DNA of 64,000 nt, taken from assembly GCA_029204225.1 (NCBI GenBank), contig CM055095.1:61425910-61489909 (forward strand). The letters are read 5' to 3'. The notes beneath the pieces are model-generated. The model was not told the DNA's origin and searched no databases. It saw nothing but the letters and a program-made list of their open reading frames with translations. Origin of the DNA: Diphasiastrum complanatum (taxonomy: Eukaryota > Streptophyta > Lycopodiopsida > Lycopodiales > Lycopodiaceae). Positions 46,577-57,767 of this stretch are shown here, piece by piece; positions within the stretch are counted from its first letter, which is position 1, and each line of letters begins with the position of its first letter. Made by a program: the position numbers and the translations under genes.

Positions 46577-47688
46577 CCGTGGAAATGATCGACAGCGAAA
46601 GCTTGAGGCTTTGAGCGTAGGCGTATGAATGGAAACACAACAGTTAGCAACAGAAATATTCAAGTAGAATGATTCATACAGATTGAGCAAATGAACAACG
46701 TAGTAGTGAGACAAAAATTGCACTCTGATTAATATCAACAATGAGTACAATGGCTTGAAGTAATAACTTCAGCTTGATGAGCGTGATAACGCTGGCTACA
46801 GATAACTCTAATTGAAAAAGAGCTTGATTAACACTTACTTAACTTGATTCAGCTAGTATATATATATGTCTACAAGTGTCGAGAGATAAATATCTTATAA
46901 GCTTTAACTGCCATTTATTCCAGTTTTGCATATGTACAAAGTTGGTAACCACCCTTAGGATATTTTTTTGTCCAGCTATTTTAGGATTGATGATAAGTTG
47001 GTGACGTCGGTCTGCCAATGTAGGAAAAACCCGAAAAACGCAAAGGTCCCCTTAGACTGAAGGTATGTAAATCCCGAAGGTGCCCTTAGAGCGAAGGCAG
47101 GGAAGAAGGCGAACAGGGCCAAAAAAGATGAAGGTGTCTCAAAAATGGTTTCCAAGGCATTCTGGCCACAATGTTGCTTTTTTTGCGAAGGGGCAAAAAA
47201 GACGAAAGTGCCTTAAAATGGTTTCTAAGGCATTCTGGCCTGAGTGTCGCTTTTTCTACGAAGGGGCGAAAAAGACGAAAAAGACAAAGGTGCCTTAAAA
47301 TGGTTTCTGAGACATTCTGGCCACTCTGTTGCATTTTTCGCAAAGGGACAAAAAAGACGAAAAAGGAGAAGGTGCCTTAAAAATGGTTTCTAAGGCATTC
47401 TGGCCACTTGGCCACTATCGCTTTTTTCATGAAGTTGCAAAAAAGGCGAAAAAGGAGAAGGTGCCTTAAAAATGATTTCTAAGGCATTCTGGCCACTTGG
47501 CCACTGTGTTGCAGTTTTTGCGAAGTTGCGAAAAAGATGAAAAATGAGAAGGTGTCTTAAAAACATTTAAGGCACAAGAAATCTCAAAGGAAAAATGTGA
47601 AGGCCCGAAAATATGTTGTCGGCCTTCAGTTTTCAGGATGCTCACTACTTGAACGACTTGTTTAAGACTGAGCATAAGAAATCTAACA
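46576..47688 (-). repeat. Copia-C 3' LTR with internal minisatellite (unit 2)
   Basis: Same as 27,953-29,066. The LTR starts on the minus strand at 47,688 (TGTTAG), with the complement of the polypurine tract at 47,689-47,699. The minisatellite occupies about 47,037-47,607 with the same five CATTCTGGCC units. Confidence 0.85.
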
Positions 47689-47763
47689 CTCCCCCTTAAT
47701 GTGGATCTTGAAAAACTTTGATCTTCAGATTTAACATATCGTTAAATCTGAGATGTTGCTCCT

Positions 47764-50020
47764 TTAAAAAGCCTTTGTAAAGTAATCTGCTGCCATGTAG
47801 TTTGTTCTGCAGAAAACCAATGCTACTTCCTTGCTATGCACTTTCTCTTTAAGGTAATGATACCTGATTTCGATATGTTTACTTCGATAGTGAAATCTCG
47901 GACTGAGAGATAACGCTATTGTGCTTTGATTGTCACAATAGATTGTTGTAGGAAGTGGTTGTGCAAGGTTGATGTCTGCAAGCAGTTGCCTTGGCCAAAT
48001 CGTCTCTTTGGTTGCATTTGTGGCAATTATGTATTCGGATTCCATTGATGATAATGCAACTGAGGTCTGCTTCCGGTTGTTCCATGAGATTGGGCCTTGG
48101 TTGTATAAAAATACAAATCTAGAAGTTGATTTTCTGGTGTTGACATATCCTGTCCAATCCGCATCTGTGTAGGCTTCAAGGATGTTGGTAGCAGATGTTG
48201 AGAGTTTTTGTTGCTTGGATGTACTTCATGACCTTTGTTAGTGTCTTCCAATGAGTTAAGCCTGGATTTGACAGGAACTGGCTAAGTGTACTAATTGAAT
48301 ATGCAAGGTCTGGTCGTGTGCAGATCATTGCATACATCAATGAGCCGATGATGGATTGAAACGGGTAGCGCTTCATCTCCTCCTTTTCTTTCTTAGTTTA
48401 AAGAGACTGTTCCTTTGATAACTTTAGCCTAGAGTCGAGTGGAAAGTGACTTGGTTTGCAGTTGGTCATTCCATACTTTTTCAACACATTGCCGAGATAT
48501 CGTTGTTGACCGATAAAGATCAGTCAGTTGGGTCGAACTCGTTGGATTTGGATTCCGAGACAATAGTGGACTGGACCTATGTCAGTCATCTTGTATTCTT
48601 GGGACAACATGCCTTTTGTATCCTTCATCAGATTCAGATTGTTACTGAATAAGAGTGTATCATCTACATAGAGAGTGATGATGATGAAGTAATCTGATAC
48701 AGACTTGAAGTAGACATTCGAGTCTACTGAGTTTGGAATAAAACCATTCTCTATCAAAAATGCGTTGATCTTCTGGAACCAGGCTCTAGGTGATTGTTTC
48801 AGCCCGTAGAGCGCCTTGTGGATCTTGCATACAAGGTGCTAATGCTCAATGTTGAGTTCGTATCTCTCTGACTGCATCATATAGATTTCTTCTTCGATGG
48901 TTCCATTGAGAAATGTGGTCTAGACATCCATCTGGTGGACTTCAAAATCTGTTTCAGCTGCAAAGGAGAGGAGTAGGTGGATCGAAGCATGTTTGATGAT
49001 TGGGCTGAAGGTTTATGAATAATCCAGAACTAGAATCTGGAAAAGGCCTTTGGCATCTAGCCTGGCCTTGTAACGATTAATCCTTCCTTCAACGTCGTAC
49101 TTCACCTTGAATATCCATTTGCATGGAATTGGGTTTCACTCCTTTGGCAGTTCAGTGAGTGTCCATGTTTGCACTATGTGCTTGTTGTAACTGCTTCTTC
49201 TTTTTGTTGTTGTACTTCAAAGTTTGGCAGTCCTTGATTTCGTGGCCAGTCCTCTTATAGTATCTACAGAAAAGTTTCTGCACTGGTTGGAATGATGAAG
49301 AGCTTGAATTCGATCCTGAACCGGAATTTGGTCCAGACTGCATGTTGCTCTTCTTGTCAGTAGAGCCTGAATTTGTAGATCTCTTGGATCTAAACTTCTG
49401 ATTTTTTGAATAGAGAGCTTGAGGATCCGATCATGAGCTTGAGGAGGATGTTGATTTTCTGATCTCCTCTTGTAGGAGCAGCAAAATTACTCTTGATAGA
49501 GTGAGGTGCTCTTGGGTAGAAATTGCCATTACCCAATTTTTGTAGTCTTTAGGTAGACTCGATAATAGAGTCATGAGTGCATTGGAATCTTCTATGACTG
49601 AGCCAGTTGCAGTCATCTGCTCCATAAGATTTTTGAACGTGTTGAGATGACTTGAAACATTATCTGCATCAGACATTCTGAGAGTGAAGAATTTCTTCCT
49701 CGGATGAAGCTTGCCAAAGTAACGTCTCTAATGTCGTAGAGAGTTGCTAGGATGTTCCATGCATCCTTAGCGGTCTGAGTAGCATGTATGTGGCTGATCT
49801 GAGTGTCCTTGATATTGAGGGTGATCATGGCAAATGCTTTGTCATCTCTTAGTCTCCACTTAGTGATGATGGCTGCATCACCTTCTAGTTTGAGCTCTGT
49901 GCCATCAACGATGTCCCACAGTTCTTTGGCTAGAAGTATAACCTTCATCTTGAATTTTCAGAGATGGTAGTTATCTCCATCAAGTTTGTCAATGAGAGAT
50001 GAACTAGATGATGGATCCAT
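47764..50020 (-). pseudogene. Copia-C (unit 2): Gag-RT-RNase H, protease and integrase absent
   Basis: Gag starts at 50020 (MDPSSSSSLIDKLDGDNYHL, then TGA for Trp, then KFKMK). Helices run to 49,431 (MSDADNVSSHLNTFKNLMEQ, LLSSLPKDYKNWVMAIS). A knuckle CRYYKRTGHEIKDC at about 49,290 has Tyr for the second Cys. Right after it, near 49,130, RT begins: CKWIFKVKYDVEGRINRYKA, FEVHQMDV (stop) TTFLNG, HKALYGLKQSPRAWFQKINA, LYVDDTLLFSNN (YVDD, about 48,675) and HYCLGIQIQ. RNase H follows: GSLMYAMICTRPDLAYSIS, then SMESEYIIATNATKETIW, CDNQSTIALS and AADYFTKAF ending at 47764. Gag-RT-RH without protease or integrase matches copia-A. One extra G near 48,181 is private to this copy. Confidence 0.9.
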
Positions 50021-50151
50021 TCTGGTTGAACGAGATCGTTGGTAGAAACAACAATTTTCGGAATACTATTGGCTGCGCATTTGCTAGAAGACGTCTTGAT
50101 AGAAACAAGACTGATAATCCACAGTAGAAATGCAGATTACTGAAATGTCCA

Positions 50152-50162
50152 CTTTGATACCA
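50152..50162 (-). other. Primer-binding site of copia-C (unit 2)
   Basis: Minus-strand TGGTATCAAAG after ACGACA, as in unit 1. Confidence 0.85.
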
Positions 50163-50667
50163 TGTCGTAAAATGTGGGGATGACCGGTAGTGGAAGCTCG
50201 AGGCTTTGAGCGTATGCATGTAGGAACGGAATGCAACAGTTAGCAGTAAAAATATTCAAGTAGAATGATTCATACAGATTGAGCAAATAAACAATGCAGT
50301 AGTGAGACAAAAATTGCACTCTAATTAATATCAACAGTGAGTACAATGGCTTGAAGTAATAACTTCAGCTTGTTGAGCGTGATAACGCTCTGGCTACAAA
50401 TAGCTCTAATTAAAAAAGAGCTTGATTAGCACTTACATAGCTTGATTCAGCTAGTATATATATTTACAAATGTTGAGAGACAAATATATTATAAGCTTTG
50501 CCATTTACTCCAGATTTGCATATGTACAAAGTTGGTAACTGCCCTTAGGATATTTGTTTGTCCAGCTGTTTTAGAGTTGATGATAAGTTGGCGACGTCGG
50601 TCTGCCAATGTAAGAAAAACCCGAAAGTTGTCGGCCTTCGGTTTTCAGGATGCTCAGTACTTGAACA
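50163..50667 (-). repeat. Copia-C 5' LTR (unit 2)
   Basis: About 505 bp, from TGTTCAAGTACTGAGC (50667) to ACGACA (50163). It is followed outward by a clean TG microsatellite at about 50,672-50,710. Confidence 0.85.
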
Positions 50668-50712
<45 letters not shown>

Positions 50713-51064
50713 ATACATCTATATATATATTTAAACTTATGTACAGTTTTGCGCATGTGTATGGGTGCACCCATGCATCCTTCTCCCCTCACCCATGCAT
50801 GAGCTTTTTTTAACTAAAAACCTAGGGGAGGAGGATGCATGTATGGGGAAAAGAATGCATGGCCCTCTTCCCCATGTATGTATCAAGCCACCCATCCCGC
50901 CTCCTGTTGAAGAGGAGATGCATTTAAGAAGTTTTTTGGTTTTTTATTTTTTTTGAAAAAATGTCGGTTTCCCTCTTGGATTATGCCGGTTTTCCACCCC
51001 CCATAGTGCAGCTGTTGCTGCTGCAGCTCTACATGCTTCCCCCCCCCTAAGTTGCACAATATGG

Positions 51065-51145
51065 GGCTAGGGTTTTTGGGTCTGTAGGGTTTTTGGATAG
51101 GTTTTTGGGTTAGGGATTTTGGATTAGGATTTTTGAATCTGTAGG
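51065..51145. repeat. Degenerate telomere-like repeats (unit 2)
   Basis: Same block as 32,469-32,555: TAGGGTTTTTGGGTC, TAGGGTTTTTGGATAGG, TTGGGTTAGGGATTTTGG. Confidence 0.6.
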
Positions 51146-51194
51146 AGGCCAATCCGATTGGTATTGAATGGCTTTGGGCCACATGACTTCTGTA

Positions 51195-51320
51195 CGAACA
51201 AACTTTGCAAGTCCACAATACCTTAGTGAACATGTCGATACAGTCTTTTTGGCCCAAAAAGATACTAAGACTATTTCATATGCGATAGTGCTCATTTGAA
51301 GAAGAACATGAGTTGTTTTG
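51195..51320 (-). pseudogene. Copia RNase H tail fragment (unit 2)
   Basis: Minus strand KTTH, EHYRI and QKDCIDMFTKVLWTCKVC, as in unit 1. It directly follows (downstream on the minus strand) the intron 3' of bZIP exon B. Confidence 0.4.
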
Positions 51321-51515
51321 GTTAGTGTTGACTCATCAGTGGCATGGACAACTTATACAATCAAAATATCATGCTTAACAGTTCAGAATAGAGAATTTCA
51401 CAAAGGTAATTCAACATATATGGTGGAAGGAAGCATAATCACGTACAAAAAGTTCATATATGTATCTGTATTGTTTTCAACTTTAAGCTTTTGAAGAGTA
51501 TACGAATGTGTGTAC

Positions 51516-51840
51516 CATCTCGAAGTTGTGCTTGTTGCTCCATTGTTTGCAACCTCAACTTCAGCTCACTATTTTCACTCGTGAGTCTCGTTGAATCTCT
51601 CTACAAAAGTCATGTGAGGTAATTGAGATACACCAAGGAGTATGCATAAAATAGAAATTCAAAGCAGACCTGGCGTTCGAGCCAGCAAGTTGAAATAGAC
51701 ACTCACTTGCAACATTGTTAGCTGAGCAGATAGATTAGTAGCTTCACCTTGCAGGGTGTGCACCTTGCACTCGAGTTCTGGAATATAACTCATCTTTCTT
51801 TCTTTCGAGCATCTTTGCACATGGCTAAAATCTTGGCAAA
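51516..51840 (-). pseudogene. Captured bZIP exons (unit 2), splice sites intact
   Basis: Exon A (about 51,810-51,707) reads [20 protein letters not shown] then [14 protein letters not shown] and ends at CAA|GTGAGT. A 106-bp intron (51,706-51,601) ends TTTTGTAG. Exon B (51,600-51,516, 85 nt) reads RDSTRLTSENSELK, LRLQTMEQQAQLRD and ends with the first base of the next codon at a GTACAC donor. The split after ...LTxLQ and the heptad leucines match group I bZIP genes (VIP1, RSG, PosF21). The basic region upstream is shortened and out of frame, and nothing upstream or downstream of these exons is present, so it is a captured fragment and not a gene. Confidence 0.88.
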
Positions 51841-52189
51841 TCATTCAAGATGCTAAGAATATGCAAAACACCAATCCTGTGAAATTTGTAGTTTGTGAAC
51901 ATTGAATGAAATTGCAATTGAAACTCTCTAATTGTGTGTAGTTTTTCCTATGAATCTACCACAAGAATCTGAACTATGATGAGTCCCCACCTAGCTAGGC
52001 AACACATTAAATCCCAAATGATCTAGCCAATGCTTAATATGCTCATGATGTAGCCGTTTATGCTTTAATTCTTGTGGCTGTAGATAGAAAACCTAAGAGA
52101 GAAAGATAAAGCCAGAAAGATCACAATCAAGTGTTTCTAGCACATATGTAGTTATATTAAACACATACTACATAGAGTGCAAATTTTTC

Positions 52190-52562
52190 TTGTGCTCTTC
52201 TTCAAACCAAGGGACTCCCTTGCACCGCTCTTGCTCCTCTGGCATTGCCTTACCTGCCACTTCATTGTCTACTTTTCCCCTATTGTGGCCCATTGCTTCT
52301 GCCCTAGAACAACAAACCCTTCCTTCAGCTCATAAACTCCACCTTCTGATGGTCTTGGTTTTGAGAGATCATAATCAGGAATCGCTACTTTGCGGGCCTC
52401 AATCGCCTTCACATCTTCCGCTAGGGTTGCAATGCGGCTTCCAATCTTTGAGGGTTTTTTTCATGCCTCATGGCTGCCACTTTTTCGCACCGATTCCGCG
52501 CATCTCTCTATCACATGCATCCAGGGCTGATTCAAACAGTTTGTCATCCTGGCGGCTCCATG
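52190..52562 (-). pseudogene. Captured DIVARICATA-like MYB fragment (unit 2)
   Basis: From 52,562 the minus strand reads SWSRQDDKLFESALDACDRE with the first SANT Trp in place, then, shifted, RCEKVAAM, then AEDVKAIEARKVAIPDYD (about 52,424-52,370) and DLSKPRPSEGGVYELKEGF, then, shifted again, PEEQERCKGVPWFEEEHKK (about 52,250-52,195). Frame shifts inside R1 are shared with unit 1 and so predate the duplication. It lies 350 bp upstream of the bZIP exons in the same orientation, with no gene boundary features between. Confidence 0.82.
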
Positions 52563-53484
52563 AGAGAAGAAAAACTGAGCAAGGGATTGCTCTTGTTGAA
52601 TGAATGGGAATAACATACCTTGTCACTCGCTTTGAAACTACAGTCATTTTCTTCTGCTCTCAACTATGGTGGTTGCTGTACATCAAAATTGATAGCAGTG
52701 AGGTGAAAACTAAAGAAAGCAATCACAAAGATTTTCAACGTTTTTTGGTTGCAATCGGAGGCTCACAAACTAAGGATTAATCTCAGTAGTGCCCTTGTTA
52801 CGGCGGCAGGTTATTATTGAGTGTTTTAGACAGCAAATCATGCTCTGATTTTCAAAAAGAGAGGATGCCTGAATGCTTTCAAGCGTCGGCCCATAATCAT
52901 TGCTAAGCTATTGATTTCATGATGTATCCTTGGTTGAAAAACGTGTGCAATAACCCAGGACCGTAGTGATTTAGTTGCTACAAGTTTCTAGCAGCCATAT
53001 CGCTGATTTCTAGTTAGGTTTCTTTGGTTTATGAAGCATTGAAAGTCTAGAATCTAACTACGATTGAGCAGCAACTGAGGCATACTGGTTTTCTAGCAAT
53101 TATTGCATTGAAATCCAGGTTATTGATCTTAGGGACACCTAAAATCCCAGCAAATACGGCCTACATATTTGATTGGAATATACCTATCTATATATGATGA
53201 AAAACCCACATGCATCAAACAGAGAAGAAAGTAATCAATGGCGAAACTATATGCAATGGTGCAAAGTGATAGATCAAACAAATTGAACAGTAGAGAGGTA
53301 GATCTAAGAAAGCAATGGCGAAGCTATGTATAATGAAAAGGTGCCCTCCTGGATCAACACTGCCTATGCTATCTGGATCAAATGCTCCTGCTGTCTGGAT
53401 CAAATGCTCCTGGACCAGCACTGCCTAGATTAGATGCCCTGAAGCGCGCCCTCTTGGATCAACATTGTCTAGAGAGAGAGACCC

Positions 53485-53618
<134 letters not shown>

Positions 53619-53785
53619 ATGCACAGGGAGAAAAAAAAATTTGAAATGTGTGTGTGTGCTTAAAAAAAAATACTTGTAGGTTTTGTTTTTTTATCATTTT
53701 TTTAAAACGTTTTTTAGCTTTTTTCTCTTTGCAAAAATGTGACGTTTTTCTACGGACAGAGCGTGACATTTTCGGTGGCACAGGG

Positions 53786-53998
53786 TTAATGGTGGTCTTT
53801 GTTTCTTGAAAGCATATCTTCAATGATTGTTGGCTCTTCAAGGTCTTCTTCATCAAGATTACTTAAGAGCTCTAGATTCTCTTCTTGAGAGACAACTGTA
53901 GTAGTTTCTTGCAAAGAGAATTCCTGCAAGGGAAGTGCAAGTGAGTGTATTACTTTTTCATAGTAATTTGTCCTCTTGGACTCTTTCTTGAGCTGCCT
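53786..53998 (-). other. Unidentified acidic exon-like frame
   Basis: On the minus strand 71 codons are open from after a TAA near 54,001 to TAA at 53,786. The frame includes RQLKKESKRTNYYEKVIHSL, LQEFSLQETTTVVSQEE, NLELLSNLDEEDLEEPT and IIEDMLSRNKDHH. CCCTTGCAG near 53,925 could be an acceptor. The strongly biased acidic composition and the fact that unit 2 is open where unit 1 has indels suggest real coding ancestry. I do not recognise the family. It shares orientation with the MYB and bZIP fragments and may be a third captured piece. Confidence 0.35.
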
Positions 53999-54184
53999 CT
54001 GTTATGCATAGATTTTGATGCTTCAATATTTCCTTGCATGCCAAGAGAATTCCTACATACAAGTCCTTTAGTACAGAAGTCATCCGTCCTTCTCTGATTT
54101 ACCCAAAACACCCAAACTAACTTAATGCCGAAAGTCTACAATATTTAGCTACAACACTAAGAGTTAGGGTTAGTTATAGGTTTA

Positions 54185-54203
54185 GCCCCCAACCCCCCCC
54201 CCC

Positions 54204-54267
<64 letters not shown>
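54185..54267. repeat. Poly(C) and (CT)n tract (unit 2)
   Basis: Same position and order as 35,590-35,678 but shorter C and similar CT. It abuts the 5' end of the left terminal repeat. Confidence 0.97.
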
Positions 54268-54268
<1 letters not shown>

Positions 54269-54270
<2 letters not shown>

Positions 54271-56171
54271 CTCATACTTTCCTACTTTCTCTCTCTCTCC
54301 TTCAGCCCTGCTCTACTGGTGCTTTTCTTTACAGTGATTGCTATTGAAGAGGAATACTCGTGAAAGCTACTAGAAGTGCAATCGTGTGATTGATACTGCA
54401 ACCGAAGGTGAGAACGCTATGATGAATGCTAGCTCGCTGATAATGAAGGTTTTGTGCTATACTTTATGATTAGGAATGAATGTTTACAACTTGCTGTGAT
54501 TACCATTGTGTAGTAGCAAGTTTTGGCTTGCAAAACTGTGATTCAGCATTCTTACAATCAAGCGCTGCCTCAAGGAGCAGTAGTGGGCACCTTTACAGGT
54601 ATTTTTTCTATCACTGATTGAGTTATAGTTGGCGCTGGACAGCGATCCAGGTGTATACAAAAAGTATCACTGATTATGTGTGATTAGTAGTTGCTGACCA
54701 ACGCTATCTGTGTAGCGGAATGGGCCGCTGGCTAGCGCTGCTTTCTGAGTATAAATTCCATATTGATACTGCGATGAGGCATGGCCTTGCATGCATGCAT
54801 TATTCCACGCATTGTACAGTATGTAAGGATGGAACAAGTGCGATGGACCGCTATCTTTACTTATGGATTCCAGTGATTACAATGATGAATGCTTATATGT
54901 GATTGATAAGAGCATTCCTGCTATTCCATTGGCTGTAACTTGCTATAATTGGTTGCTCGGGATGATTGCTATGGTTGTATGATACAAACTATGATGATTG
55001 TTGATTCTGATAAGGAGTAGATTGGCTTCTAAGAGTGTAACTTGAAGAATGCTTGGTTTGATTGTTTCTTTCTGAGAAGACGTATACATAGAACATGATT
55101 ATATATATGTTGTGGATATTGTGGGGAAGGAACTGCTCTTGAATAAGTTGAATGATAAGTTAATAAATGGGTTAACTATTGGTAAAGACTATGAGAGTGA
55201 CAAAAGTACTTTACGCTTACCACAATACTTTCAGTTTGAATCTTCTAGCACGTAGGTGATTTGTTAAAACAGCTGAAGATGGATAATTCGCAAAAGATGA
55301 CTTCGTCTATCATTCAGGTATGATGCTATATGAAACTGCACCAATACGGTGGGTAGCCTTACTCGTTACTACAAGAAGTCTTATCCATGCATGATTATAC
55401 TGAAATTTCTTTCTTTAAAGGTAATAACTAATAATGTTAGAAAAGTCTGATCTTATGTACGTTAAAAATAGACATGATCTTGTATTTTTTGTTTTATTAA
55501 ATTCGCTTGCATCCGGTGTCCCAGTGTTGTTTGTAAGGTCACGTACTCATATAGAGATTGACAATGGTACACTTGAATGACATGGATTTGCCCAAGTTGT
55601 TCGGTGTTTGGGCTCTCGAAAAACAGTTACGGGATATCCATGGGGGCTAGTATAGCACGAAAGTGCTCTAGTACCTAACGCTGTGACCATAGTCATATCT
55701 CTGTTCATCAGTATAGTGAAGAATAGTTGCTTACATTTAAAATGTAAATGTGAATCTAATACATTTCTTTTTCTCTTGTACTGATCGGTATGGCTTATGC
55801 CCTGATACGGCTTCATTAAAGAGCACAATGTATTGCTTAGTAATGAAGTGAATGATTGGGAAGATTGGACGTACTTTTTATAAATGCAATTTAGCTGCTA
55901 AAGTAGTGAATCTTGTTTCGGACATGGATAACAACTGATGCTCAGCTATGACACCTGTCTTCCTCATGCGACTAACTTGTGCAGTTTTGTTGTGTGGGAT
56001 GGTGGCAGGTAATTGTTGGGTGTCTTAGAACTTGCTCCGCTTTATGGTACTCTGTACTGTTATACTTTATACAGCTGTATTTTAACCTGTTATGCTATAA
56101 ATTGAAGGGTTCAAAGGGTTTGGTCTTGACTTGTCAAGAGGGACTATGTAAAATCTTGTTACTCTCTCTCT
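54269..56171 (+). repeat. Left 1.9-kb terminal repeat
   Basis: It starts CCCTCATACTTTCC after the CT tract and ends GTTACTCTCTCTCTAG. Compared with the right repeat it shows scattered substitutions and lacks an insertion of about 17 bp (ATCTGCGGCAAAATG, at 60,198). It holds no convincing coding sequence; frames at 54720-54902 and 55547-55828 have no domains. Confidence 0.9.
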
Positions 56172-56754
56172 AGCATCTCTGATGCCACCCCGGCTACCCT
56201 TTGGTCGGGGTATCACCAAACCTTTACCTTTACTTGTATTTTATGGCTAACAAGGTCTGTTGTATGATGTAGTCCACATGATGGTTTCATGATGCGATGA
56301 CTCTTGGCTATGGGGAGGCCCTTCCTCCTCCTAGTCCTTTTGTTTAGACCATTATATGTTGCATGAAGAAAGCTGTTGAAGTTCACAATCTGATTACTGC
56401 TTATGATATGACTACTTGTAATGCTGCTGGCCCGGATGATAAATTCTTTGTCTTATTGATTTGATGTACATCATGGATTGGATCAATATTCAAACGAATT
56501 TTATTAAAAAGAAGGAATCCCTTAGCATAATTGAGAAAATCTATATGGACCTCTCTAATTATGTTGAACGAATTGTTGTCGAGGAAAATTTTATAATACA
56601 CATATTCGAAAAGTATTTGCTTGTTTGGAAAAAGAAAATGTTGACTCCTCTCTTGATACCCCTGTCCCTTCTACTGCTCCTACCTCACCGCACCCTCTGA
56701 TTTTTACCGAGAACCTTGATGAAGATAGTGCTTTTCAGCTAGAGTCTTTCTGAT
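56172..56754. other. Element interior before the 304-codon frame
   Basis: It contains two shorter overlapping frames (56461-56700 plus, 56401-56601 minus) with no recognised motif. It may be leader or the decayed start of the first ORF. Confidence 0.35.
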
Positions 56755-57669
56755 GTGGAAAATCAATTTGCCTTTGAATTTTGTCAAGCCAATAGTTGCC
56801 AAGTACCATTGGTACCTAGTCGTATCATTGAGTTTAAATATGCAAAAACTGCTTATAAACTTTGGAGCCTTCCCTCTGTCAATTTCCTTGCACCTATCTT
56901 TATTGAACTGTGGATCGCTCTTGCTCATCTCACTAATGAAGAGGTCCAAGCTTGCAAGCTTGCTGCTTTGCATAAGAATCCTTCTTTTGATACTCCTATT
57001 GCCTTTGATACTATTATCAAGATGAGCAGATTTGAACCTTCAAGATGTCCTTCTGAGCAAACCTGGGCTAGAACTAGAGGCCATTTTGACACTGGCTTTA
57101 ATAGAATGAACCTTCATCAAGCTAGAATTGGGAACTGGAAAAGACCCTTCTTTAAGTGCAAATGCGGTGATAAATGCAAAAACAATTCTTCCATCATATG
57201 GTTTGATCACTCTATCTGGTATATAAGGAATAATCTTTCCATTTTCTTTCCTAGTGCGTCTCTGCAAAATCAACTTAATGCCTTCTTCCTTTGGTTGCAT
57301 AAACCAGCTAGAGAGGTTGTCAAGTCCCACCTTGTCTTTCTGTTTATCCGACAATACATGATTGATGCTGCCATTGAACTTTCCATAAACCCTACTGCTA
57401 AGCTCCTTGCACACCTTGGCGACGCTAAAAACGTTCAAAAAATTGAACGCCTTTTGAAAAAACCTAGCTTCTCTACCTTGCAAGACAAATACTTCCAGAA
57501 TACTAGCAAAAAAACGAGTTCCTTCAATCTGAACAATCCAAGCTCAGTCATATCAGGCAGTGGAAATAACAAGAAGATGAAGTACTTTCCAAACAAAGGC
57601 AAAGAAGGACAAAGCAGTGGTGGAAAGGAGGATCTTCCTATCAGAAAGCTGAACTTTTACTGTGATTGA
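56755..57669 (+). CDS. Unrecognised 304-residue protein of the RT element
   Basis: Longest uninterrupted frame in the window's right half: ATG at 56755 to TGA at 57667-57669. Visible features are a mixed hydrophobic N-terminal half (IFIELWIALAHLTNEEVQA), a cysteine cluster FFKCKCGDKCKNNSSIIWFD at residues of about 136-155, an Arg/Lys-rich middle, and a low-complexity Ser/Asn/Lys/Gly C-terminus (SSVISGSGNNKKMKYFPNKG). I do not recognise a family. Its position upstream of the RT-like frame and its basic tail suggest an ORF1/Gag-like nucleic-acid-binding role, which is inference. An upstream frame near 56,460-56,754 may be its missing N-terminus. Confidence 0.5.
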   Translation: MENQFAFEFCQANSCQVPLVPSRIIEFKYAKTAYKLWSLPSVNFLAPIFIELWIALAHLTNEEVQACKLAALHKNPSFDTPIAFDTIIKMSRFEPSRCPSEQTWARTRGHFDTGFNRMNLHQARIGNWKRPFFKCKCGDKCKNNSSIIWFDHSIWYIRNNLSIFFPSASLQNQLNAFFLWLHKPAREVVKSHLVFLFIRQYMIDAAIELSINPTAKLLAHLGDAKNVQKIERLLKKPSFSTLQDKYFQNTSKKTSSFNLNNPSSVISGSGNNKKMKYFPNKGKEGQSSGGKEDLPIRKLNFYCD

Positions 57670-57767
57670 TCCATGTGCAAGAAGACATAGAAGAAACAAG
57701 GATATTGGAGGTCAGCAATACTGGTAGATGACGACTAGTGGTTAGAAGAGACAGAGGAAAGTTTTTT

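Noticed and set aside
55930-55970. Hammerhead ribozyme core (CTGATG...) in the terminal repeat
   Set aside because: CTGATGC does not match the required CTGANGA core and I could not find matching stems and GAAA.
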